From Legionella shakespearei DSM 23087 (GTDB lineage Bacteria > Pseudomonadota > Gammaproteobacteria > Legionellales > Legionellaceae), in contig NZ_KB892404.1 of assembly GCF_000373765.1 (NCBI RefSeq), positions 94,847 to 158,846 of the forward strand: a stretch of 64,000 bases of DNA, in the 5' to 3' direction. Below the pieces are notes generated by a model, which was given only the letters and a program-made list of their open reading frames with translations, searched no databases and was not told where the DNA came from. The position numbers and the translations under genes were made by a program. Of the stretch, positions 48,588-56,041 are shown one piece after another (positions within the stretch are counted from its first letter, which is position 1; each line of letters starts with the position of its first letter).

Positions 48588-49778
48588 CTATTGGGAAGAC
48601 AGCTTAATCTCTCGATGTTCTAATAAACTGATATATTCATCTATTAACAATTTATGACATTTTTTGCTATCAAACTCAGCAATAGCCCTATTTCTCGCCT
48701 GCAATCCCAAGTGCTTGATTTTTTCATTATCTTTCAGGAGATTATCTAAAGTTTCTGTAAGGTGCCTGGTATTCTTCGGCTCTACTAACATCCCAGTGGA
48801 GTTATTGATTATAGAATCTGTCAAACCGTAAATTTCTGTTCCTACAGCAGGAAGCCCCATAGCTGCCGCTTCAATTACAACAGTTCCGAATCCTTCTCTA
48901 TAGCTTGGCAAGCATAATAAATCGCTGATAGCCATAAAACGCTCTGGCATTGCATCATAACCAATAAAAATTATTTTATCGCCACACAAGTGATTACTGT
49001 AAGACCGAATTTCCTCTTCATTATTTTTTTCAAATGGGCCAACGACTAACAAAACAACATCATGCTCCATCTTTAATAGATCACGTATGGAATCAATGAG
49101 CTCAAAAATGCCCTTTTCTCTGGTAACTCTTCCCACAAAAAGTAACACTTTGCTGGACTCACTGATATTCAATGTGCTCTTTAATTCTTTTCTATTAAAT
49201 TCAGAAAACTTTTGTGCATCAAAACGCTCGATATTCACTCCAGCTAAGGAACCACTACCAATGACTTTGAGTTTTTTTAAAGAAACAATATTGCTTTTTA
49301 TCAAAAAATCTCTCTGACTGAAACTATCAGTATAAGAATATGGATTTAGCCACGAAATGAGCTTATCACTATATTTCACAATAAGCTTTTTTATCCCGGT
49401 CATAGTCACCCAGGGTTGTCCTGTATAAGTATGAATACAAACGGGCACTCCGGCTAATTTTGCAGCAATAGAACACAACAAACCAGCTTTAGGCGTTGTG
49501 GAGTGAACGATATGAAATTGTTCTTTACGGAATAATTTCCATAACTTAATTAAAGTAACAAAGTCTGCAAACAATTGTATTTCACGAGCGATAGACAAAG
49601 GTTGAAATTTACACCCTTTTATTTTTTGAAGATCTTCACTTGACTCATCACTGGATATAATAGAAACCTTTGCACCAGCTTCATTTAATGCTTCGAGCTG
49701 TGTGCGTAACTGAGTAAATACAAAAAAGGGAATTGTCGATACCCGAGCTATACGTACATTCTGCAACAATTTACTCAT
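48588..49778 (-). CDS. Family 4 glycosyltransferase
   Basis: The 396-residue GT-B transferase probably adds a sugar to the O-unit on the cytoplasmic side. The N-terminal domain has RIARVSTIPFFVFTQLRTQL, with HSTTPKAGLLCSIAAKLAGV near 95. The C-terminal donor-binding domain has LLFVGRVTREKGIFELIDS and the family Glu motif LPSYREGFGTVVIEAAAMGL. The first ATG is at 49778. A TTG four codons earlier (49790) has AAGGA only 4-5 nt upstream, so the start is not settled. The gene lies between the broken HTH module and a non-coding gap, isolated from the other transferase genes. Confidence 0.88.
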   Translation of the reverse strand: MSKLLQNVRIARVSTIPFFVFTQLRTQLEALNEAGAKVSIISSDESSEDLQKIKGCKFQPLSIAREIQLFADFVTLIKLWKLFRKEQFHIVHSTTPKAGLLCSIAAKLAGVPVCIHTYTGQPWVTMTGIKKLIVKYSDKLISWLNPYSYTDSFSQRDFLIKSNIVSLKKLKVIGSGSLAGVNIERFDAQKFSEFNRKELKSTLNISESSKVLLFVGRVTREKGIFELIDSIRDLLKMEHDVVLLVVGPFEKNNEEEIRSYSNHLCGDKIIFIGYDAMPERFMAISDLLCLPSYREGFGTVVIEAAAMGLPAVGTEIYGLTDSIINNSTGMLVEPKNTRHLTETLDNLLKDNEKIKHLGLQARNRAIAEFDSKKCHKLLIDEYISLLEHREIKLSSQ

Positions 49779-49790
49779 AATATTATCCAA

Positions 49791-50256
49791 TAATTCCTTG
49801 CATTTTCAGCAAGAAGTAATTTGAAGAAAGCAAATGCTTTTGCGATAAGATAAAATAAATAATCATTGCATAAAAAGTACATTCTGTATCAACAGTAGTA
49901 ATTGCAAGCTCTTGTATATCACTACTATGCAATACATTATTTTGCTCCGAAGATATATTAAAACACTCTAAAAAACAATAGAAACCCATTCCCCCGGATT
50001 CACTGTCATTAAGTTAAGGAGTTCCGCCGTCCCGCGGCTTGTCCGCGGGATCCAGGAATCTCACTCCGAACCTAGATCTCTGGATACCGCGGACAAGCCG
50101 CGGGACGGTGGAGTAGTGCTTAAGTCCCCCGATTCACTACCATTAACCGCCGTCCCGGCAAAATGAATCTTTCGGACGAGCTTTGTAACTTTATAGAGAC
50201 GTCTTTTAGGGAACATGCTAAACTTGCCCGCATGTTTCTGTTGAGCTTATAGTAGA
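49791..50256. other. Intergenic region between glycosyltransferase and wzz-like gene
   Basis: This 466-bp divergent region holds the Family E repeat (50002-50114) and a fragment CCGCCGTCCCGG at about 50146-50157 resembling its arm. It also has a 68-codon minus-strand frame (49783-49989) reaching the glycosyltransferase start. That frame is Ile/Leu/Phe-rich with no recognised family and could be a remnant or chance. Promoters for both flanking genes must lie here. Confidence 0.45.
50002..50114. repeat. Family E palindromic repeat, copy 2 (inverted)
   Basis: ACTGTCATTAAGTTAAGGAG then TTCCGCCGTCCCGCGG at the left and CCGCGGGACGGTGGAGT at the right. The whole is the reverse complement of 2781-2881, except for 12 extra bases in the centre and a few substitutions. 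Confidence 0.87.
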
Positions 50257-51165
50257 ATGAATCATTATGAGAAAAATGATGAGCTATCCTTTTTGGGAGT
50301 AATGCGAGTTTTCTGGCTTCGAAAATGGGTTATTTTCTTCGTTATGATATTCACTACGCTTGTATGGGTTCTGGCTCTGGGATTTAAAAAACCAATATAC
50401 ACCGCCCAGGCGCTTATTGGGCCACCTTTAGAGCTAGAGGTCTTAGGATTAAATTTAAATCCATTTTTTTATTTGACGACCCCAAAGCAAAAAAAATTAA
50501 ATCAGGAAACGGTATACGATCTTTTTGTAAGAAACCTTTTGTCGCCTATTACCAAACAAATTTTTTATACTCAAGATTATCATAAGTTGGTTATACCTGA
50601 TAAAAAATTAAAGCAACTTGATCAGAGCCAACAGGAAAAAATGTATAAAAGCTATTTGGATATAATGATTTTTTCTACATATCAACGTATAAAACCATAT
50701 AAATTTATGATTAGCTTTAACGCGGATAATCCTGAAACAGCAAGAATGCTTTTAGAGGCTTATTTAGCTTTAGCCAATAAAAGAGCAACAGATTCTTTAA
50801 AACAATTACTGCTTACAAGAAATAAAAAAATTATGCAGAGCCTGGAAGAGCAGATTAACGCATTAAATAAAATGCGGATTATTGATGAGAGCACGAATCA
50901 TATTAACAATATAGCTATAGATAAGCAAAACCAGCTTACTAATCTAATACAGATTTATGAGAAAAACTATAATTCATACACAAGGAAAATCAGCGCCTCA
51001 TCGCTTAAATTATATCAGCTCGCTTTTGATATTAGTGTAACCAACACTGCAATAGACGATAAAATCAAGAAAGCATTACTCCTGGGTGTTCTTTCTGGAT
51101 TGGTCACAGGATTTTTTCTAGTTTGCATTATGACACCAGTTTCTCGCGCAAGGGCTATAGCTTGA
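50257..51165 (+). CDS. Wzz-like chain-length determinant protein
   Basis: The 302-residue protein has one membrane segment near each end (about 18-40 and 270-292) and a largely helical periplasmic domain between, the plan of polysaccharide co-polymerases that set O-antigen length. The Wzz-type start (SFLGVMRVFWLRKWVIFFV) and YTAQALIGPPLELE after the first segment support this. KKALLLGVLSGLVTGFFLVC is the second segment. It lacks a C-terminal kinase. It is the first of three plus-strand genes (Wzz-, Wzx-, Wzy-like) that look more AT-rich than the flanks. Confidence 0.82.
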   Translation: MNHYEKNDELSFLGVMRVFWLRKWVIFFVMIFTTLVWVLALGFKKPIYTAQALIGPPLELEVLGLNLNPFFYLTTPKQKKLNQETVYDLFVRNLLSPITKQIFYTQDYHKLVIPDKKLKQLDQSQQEKMYKSYLDIMIFSTYQRIKPYKFMISFNADNPETARMLLEAYLALANKRATDSLKQLLLTRNKKIMQSLEEQINALNKMRIIDESTNHINNIAIDKQNQLTNLIQIYEKNYNSYTRKISASSLKLYQLAFDISVTNTAIDDKIKKALLLGVLSGLVTGFFLVCIMTPVSRARAIA

Positions 51166-51187
51166 GACGATTGAGGAGCTTCGGATT

Positions 51188-52435
51188 ATGACCCTGATAA
51201 AAACAAGTTTTCTCAACCTTATTGCTGTTTCAGTAAGGTTGTTAACCTTTCTTGGTATTAATAAATTAATCTCTGTTTATGTAGGACCCATTGGTTATGC
51301 TTTTTTGGGACAGTATCAAAATTTGATCACTGTAATAAGTACCTTTGCAAATGGTGCTATAGCTACTGGCGTCACCAAATACACAGCTGAATATTATTAT
51401 TCGGAAGAAAAACAACACCAATTATGGCAAACTGCTTTTAAAATCACCTTAATTGGTTCTTGTATCACAGCACTTGCCATGCTTTTTTTTCGTAAACCGC
51501 TGGCCTTGTTTTTTTTGCATGATGTTCATCTTGCAAATGTCTTCACCTGGTTTGCTTTTGCATTAGTCTTTTTAGCCATGAACTCCATATTACTTTCTAT
51601 CTTGAATGGAAAGAAAGAAATTACTTCATACGTGTTAGCCAATATTATTGGCAGTATACTATCACTGCTAATTACCTCGATTTTAGTCATTTATTTTAAC
51701 TTGTTTGGTGCATTGATTGCTCTTGCTGTCTATCAGTCTTTTGCGTTTTTTGCTACGCTCATTATTTGCAAAAAAACAAAGTGGTTTGAATTTGGTCATT
51801 TATGGGGAAGACTAGATAAAAGCACAGCTAAAAATTTATTTAAATATGCCCTAATGGCTATCGCTGGGGCGGTATGTGCACCTGGAACGCAAATATTAGT
51901 ACGGAACCATATTGGGGTACACATTGACTGGACATCAGCCGGATATATAGAAGCTATATGGAGAATTAGCGCTGCTTATTTAATGATAGTTACCGCCACT
52001 TTATCCGTTTATTTTATTCCAAAGCTCTCTGAATTAAATGACGCTAATAAAATTAAACTGGAAATCATAAAAACCTATTCATTAATTCTTCCATTTACGA
52101 TTGGATGTGCATTTTTCATCTATCTTATGAAAGAGCATATTATTACATGGCTATTTACTAACGAATTTAAAGGCATGGCCGTGCTGTTTAAGTGGCAAAT
52201 GATTGCTGACACAGTCAAAGTATGCAGTTGGATATTGATGTACTTATATATGGCCAAGAACTTGTTTCGTATTTACTTATTTTCTGAAGTCTTTTTTTCG
52301 ATTAGCTTCTATCTCCTGGTTGTCAAGTTGGAGAGCACGTTTGGAATGCAGGCGGTGCCTATAGCACAAGCAATTAATTATGTTTTTTACTTTTTATTTG
52401 GATTCTGTGCATTAAAATTTAAAAAGATAATATAA
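51188..52435 (+). CDS. wzx: O-antigen flippase, Wzx family
   Basis: This 415-residue integral membrane protein of the MOP exporter superfamily has about twelve segments. Flippases of this type move undecaprenyl-linked O-units across the inner membrane. The N-terminus KTSFLNLIAVSVRLLTFLGI and the stretch VGPIGYAFLGQYQNLITVIS match the WzxE/RfbX-type O-antigen translocases. Mid-protein GTQILVRNHIGVHIDWTSAG lies in the family-conserved region. It starts 22 bp after the wzz-like stop. Confidence 0.9.
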   Translation: MTLIKTSFLNLIAVSVRLLTFLGINKLISVYVGPIGYAFLGQYQNLITVISTFANGAIATGVTKYTAEYYYSEEKQHQLWQTAFKITLIGSCITALAMLFFRKPLALFFLHDVHLANVFTWFAFALVFLAMNSILLSILNGKKEITSYVLANIIGSILSLLITSILVIYFNLFGALIALAVYQSFAFFATLIICKKTKWFEFGHLWGRLDKSTAKNLFKYALMAIAGAVCAPGTQILVRNHIGVHIDWTSAGYIEAIWRISAAYLMIVTATLSVYFIPKLSELNDANKIKLEIIKTYSLILPFTIGCAFFIYLMKEHIITWLFTNEFKGMAVLFKWQMIADTVKVCSWILMYLYMAKNLFRIYLFSEVFFSISFYLLVVKLESTFGMQAVPIAQAINYVFYFLFGFCALKFKKII

Positions 52436-52463
52436 CTCTATTAATTAATAAGGTTTTATTTAC

Positions 52464-53651
52464 ATGGATTCTTTAGTATTAAAAAGCAGACGTTTCAATG
52501 TCACAAACAGATCGTGTCTTTTTGAAAATGAACTATTTAAAAATTCAGCTTTATTTCTTGTGTTTATCCTTGTTGTTAAACTACTTGTCACTGTTTGCTC
52601 TGTATATCTTTATGCAAAGTTCGCCCCATTCCGCGATGCAAATTATTATTTGAGCAGCGAGATTAATGTATGGTCTACCGCACTGATTTTTAATAGAACG
52701 ATGTTTACCATTATAATTTATTACTTATTGAAACATCTCTTAATTTATAACATTTTAGTTCATCTTTTTGTTTCATTTTTTACAGGTTGCATTTTTTGGT
52801 ATGTTCTTCGTGAAGAATACGCTTATTTGGACAAGTTCTACCTCGCCCTGATCTTGTTATCACCGCATTTCCTGATATGGACCAGCGTGGTTGGAAAAGA
52901 AGTTTTAGCTATTACTGGTTTTCTTTTGGTGATCAAAGGATGTGTTGATTTATCTGTTTGGAATAAGACTAAAATAATCCCCGTGATTATTGGTTTTTCC
53001 ATAGCAGCCCTTATTAGGCCTCATTATGCCTTAGCTTATGCCTATTTGTTTGGTATCTCTTATTTGATAAATATTTTAATACGAAAGCAAAAGATGTTTA
53101 TTGATGTGAAGGTTAGCCTGTTTTTAGTTCTAATGTTTTTAAGCCTCATAGCATTATGCCTGTTTTGTTTAGAGCCTTTATATGACAGCGATTTAGTTCT
53201 TTTTATGCGGACGCAACAGCAGTCATTCTTAAAAATTACTGATAGTCTGGGAAATCGCTGGGATATTTATTGGAATAGTGCAGCACATTTTTTTTATAAC
53301 ATGGGTTGGGGAATACCAGCCAGCATTGTTGGTTTTACCTGGAGTGAGGCACTTGCCCGTTTTGTTATGTTTCCTGTATTTATTGAAGGATGCATTAATC
53401 TGTTTACGCTAATTGTTACTTTTTGTTTATTGATAAGACTTATAAAAACAGAACCCAAATATGCATCAATTATTATTTGGGGGTATAGTCTGGCTGTATT
53501 ATTAGGCTTATTAGTGAATTATCCCGCTGGTATTTTTAACCCAGGTTCTGCGGTAAGATATAAACAAGTATTAACACCATTATTTTATTTTTATCCTTTA
53601 CTATTCATTGCGGCTATTAAAAGAAAAAATTCTTTAATTATCGACAGGTAG
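52464..53651 (+). CDS. Polytopic membrane protein, candidate O-antigen polymerase (Wzy)
   Basis: The 395-residue protein has about ten to eleven hydrophobic segments. A longer hydrophilic stretch (about 238-275) between segments contains MRTQQQSFLKITDSLGNRWD. Hydrophobic runs include SPHFLIWTSVVGKEVLAI near 134, followed by LIRPHYALAYAYLFG. It has no sequence motif that proves Wzy; these polymerases diverge strongly. Size, topology and position right after wzz-like and wzx genes are what Wzy-dependent loci show. A membrane glycosyltransferase of the GT-C type is the main alternative. Confidence 0.65.
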   Translation: MDSLVLKSRRFNVTNRSCLFENELFKNSALFLVFILVVKLLVTVCSVYLYAKFAPFRDANYYLSSEINVWSTALIFNRTMFTIIIYYLLKHLLIYNILVHLFVSFFTGCIFWYVLREEYAYLDKFYLALILLSPHFLIWTSVVGKEVLAITGFLLVIKGCVDLSVWNKTKIIPVIIGFSIAALIRPHYALAYAYLFGISYLINILIRKQKMFIDVKVSLFLVLMFLSLIALCLFCLEPLYDSDLVLFMRTQQQSFLKITDSLGNRWDIYWNSAAHFFYNMGWGIPASIVGFTWSEALARFVMFPVFIEGCINLFTLIVTFCLLIRLIKTEPKYASIIIWGYSLAVLLGLLVNYPAGIFNPGSAVRYKQVLTPLFYFYPLLFIAAIKRKNSLIIDR

Positions 53652-53689
53652 CCAACTTGTAATAGGTCAGAGGGGTTGATCGAACGGTC

Positions 53690-53756
53690 GTAGCCCGGTC
53701 TACTTGCAGCCAGGATAAAGCAGGCACAATCCCCGGCTGCAAGCAGACCGGGCTAC
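53690..53756. repeat. Family D palindromic repeat
   Basis: GTAGCCCGGTCTACTTGCAG at the left pairs with CGGCTGCAAGCAGACCGGGC and TAC at the right. The centre has AAAGCAGGCACAATCCC. It lies between two convergent transcription units within the LPS locus. Confidence 0.9.
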
Positions 53757-53800
53757 ACAGACGAGACGTGCTACTGCCGTTCCCTGATATGGGCTGATCT

Positions 53801-54889
53801 TTACACCAATTTAGCAACCTTTTCTGCGAGGTATAATGAAGACGTCAAACCAGGAGACTCGATACCAAATAAATTTACCAATCCAGGGATGCCATGGTCA
53901 TTGGCTCCCTGAATAATAAAATCAGTAGCAGCACCATTTGGACCTGACAATTTAGGCCTGATTCCTGAATAAGAAGGCTGCAGAGCATGATCTGGTAAAC
54001 TGGGCCAATAATGCCTTACTGAAGAATAAAAAGAATCAGCACGTTTAGGATCCACGTTATAATTTATCTGGTCTACCCATTCTACATCAGGTCCAAATCG
54101 GACTTGTCCGGCAAGATCAAGAGTAAGATGCACTCCTAACCCTCCTGGCTCAGGAACAGGATAAATCAGATGTTTAAAAGGAGAAGCACCACTAAGCGAG
54201 TAGTAGTTTCCTTTTGCAAAATAAGTCTTGGGTATTTTATCTTCGGGAAAGCCTTCAATCATCGCTGCTACATGCGAGGCATGTAATCCTGTGCTGTTAA
54301 TTAAAATATTGGTCTTAATCTTTATCTGATCCGTATACAACTCAAAATCTTGCCCCGTATAAATCACCTTTTTTAAGGAACAATTTAAAGCCAGCATAGC
54401 CCCAGCCGCTTCTGCATCGCCAAGGTATGCCAACATCAGGCTATGGCTATCGATAATCCCGGTCGAAGGTGAAAACAAAGCACCAAGACAGTGTATGTCA
54501 GGTTCCAGATGACTTACTTCTAATGCAGTCATCTCTACAATATCAGATACTCCATTTCGCAAAGCTTTTTGCCTTAATATACTTAACTCTTGCTTTTGCA
54601 ACTCGGTATTTGCAACAATCAATTTACCGCACTGTTTAAACGGCACGCTATGGGATTGACAAAACTCATACAACATTTGACGCCCTTGCACACAAGCTCT
54701 GGCCTTCAACGAATTGTGCGAGTAGTAAATTCCAGCATGGATCACTTCAGAATTTCGGGAACTGGTTTCAGTTCCAATAGCGTTATTAGATTCCATAATA
54801 ATCAAATCCATACCACTTTGCGACAGTGATCTCGCTATTGCCAAGCCAATAACGCCAGCACCTACAACAACACATTCCACCTTATCCAA
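53801..54889 (-). CDS. FAD-dependent oxidoreductase, L-2-hydroxyglutarate oxidase-like
   Basis: This 362-residue flavoprotein of the DAO family has the dinucleotide-binding VVVGAGVIGLAIARSLSQSG at residue 7. The motif TETSSRNSEVIHAGIYY (near 41) marks the LhgO/L2HGDH branch. The C-terminal SGIRPKLSGPNGAATDFIIQ binds the flavin and substrate carboxylates. Known relatives oxidise L-2-hydroxyglutarate or other 2-hydroxy acids with quinone. Its place between Wzy-like and sugar genes, 28 bp from the next gene on its strand, suggests it serves the LPS locus, perhaps by regenerating a 2-keto acid. That role is inference. Confidence 0.85.
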   Translation of the reverse strand: MDKVECVVVGAGVIGLAIARSLSQSGMDLIIMESNNAIGTETSSRNSEVIHAGIYYSHNSLKARACVQGRQMLYEFCQSHSVPFKQCGKLIVANTELQKQELSILRQKALRNGVSDIVEMTALEVSHLEPDIHCLGALFSPSTGIIDSHSLMLAYLGDAEAAGAMLALNCSLKKVIYTGQDFELYTDQIKIKTNILINSTGLHASHVAAMIEGFPEDKIPKTYFAKGNYYSLSGASPFKHLIYPVPEPGGLGVHLTLDLAGQVRFGPDVEWVDQINYNVDPKRADSFYSSVRHYWPSLPDHALQPSYSGIRPKLSGPNGAATDFIIQGANDHGIPGLVNLFGIESPGLTSSLYLAEKVAKLV

Positions 54890-54916
54890 AAAGCCATACT
54901 CCCAAACTAGTTGCTC

Positions 54917-56041
54917 TTAGGGCATCAATTCTTCATACACTGTTAAATGCTGGTTTACTACCTGTTTAATATCAAAAGTTGTTTCAGCAAGATTACGCCC
55001 GGCTGCACCAAACTTTTCACAAAGATCTTTATCGTCAATCAAAAGCTTAATGGCATTTGTAAGGGATAATTCATCTTTAGGGGCAACTAAAAGTCCGGTC
55101 TCATTGGGAATGATTGCATCACGGCAACCTGGAACATCTGTAGTTACCACAGCGCGACCTGTTGCCGCTGCTTCCGCTAATACTTTAGGCAATCCTTCAG
55201 AATAAGACGGTAATACAACAATATGTGCTGAAGTTAACACATTAAACATGTCACTTTTATGCCCCCACCATTCAACGATACCTTTATTAACCCAAGCTGT
55301 GATCTCATCACGGCAAAGGCTGCTTGGATTATCCGGATCAACATCTCCAACAAGAATGAAACGTGCACCATGATATCCAGCCAGGGCTCGTGCTGCGGCA
55401 GCAAATTCACGGACACCTTTATCTACCAGCAAACGCGCGGCCATCATCACCACGGGAGGGACATCATGGGCAATTGGGGTGCTGACAAACAGATTCAAAT
55501 CAACCCCTGAACCGCGAATTAAGGTCACGAATTTATCCTGAACCTTACACACTCCTTTAATTAAACTCCAATCGTTTTGATTTTGGACAATAATTCGAAA
55601 ATTAGGATGTTTCAAGGACATTCCATACAGCCCGGTTACAATAAAACGCCTGAACCAGGCAAATCTATCCTGGGCGATAAAGACATATCCCATACCTGAA
55701 ATAGCTGCAACTACAGCAGGAACACGTTGTATTCTGGCAACAATTCCCCCTAATAAAACCGGTTTGATTGTAACTAAATGGACTATATCTGGTTTGACTC
55801 TACGAAAAAGGACAGCAAGATCAAACAATAATTTTAAATTAAGAAAAAGATTTTTACTGCTTCTATCTATTTTTAATGGATGGACGATAAAACCTTTTGC
55901 TTTCAATGCTTCCGCGTGTGATGTAAGACTGGCAGCAATGTGTACTTCATATCCCATTTGAAGAGCAGCTTCTGCAATAGGTAACCGGTGAGAGATAAAA
56001 AACCAGTCAACATTGACGACAAATATTAATTTTTTTTTCAA
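54917..56041 (-). CDS. Family 4 glycosyltransferase, WbpH/PglA-like
   Basis: The 374-residue GT-B transferase has the N-terminal KLIFVVNVDWFFISHRLPIA. The C-terminal domain has MAARLLVDKGVREFAAAARA and the donor-site LPSYSEGLPKVLAEAAATGR with the conserved Glu residues. I start it at TTG 56041, which overlaps the asnB stop and has GAAGAG 8 nt upstream. The open frame runs 60 nt further into asnB but would add an unusual N-terminus, whereas relatives begin with this VNVDWFF block. It is likely to add one residue of the O-unit. Confidence 0.88.
   Translation of the reverse strand: MKKKLIFVVNVDWFFISHRLPIAEAALQMGYEVHIAASLTSHAEALKAKGFIVHPLKIDRSSKNLFLNLKLLFDLAVLFRRVKPDIVHLVTIKPVLLGGIVARIQRVPAVVAAISGMGYVFIAQDRFAWFRRFIVTGLYGMSLKHPNFRIIVQNQNDWSLIKGVCKVQDKFVTLIRGSGVDLNLFVSTPIAHDVPPVVMMAARLLVDKGVREFAAAARALAGYHGARFILVGDVDPDNPSSLCRDEITAWVNKGIVEWWGHKSDMFNVLTSAHIVVLPSYSEGLPKVLAEAAATGRAVVTTDVPGCRDAIIPNETGLLVAPKDELSLTNAIKLLIDDKDLCEKFGAAGRNLAETTFDIKQVVNQHLTVYEELMP

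Noticed and set aside
49783-49989. A 68-codon gene overlapping the glycosyltransferase start
   Set aside because: Position could suggest coupling, but there is no clear ribosome-binding site, no recognised family and an AT-rich composition. It is noted only within the intergenic description.
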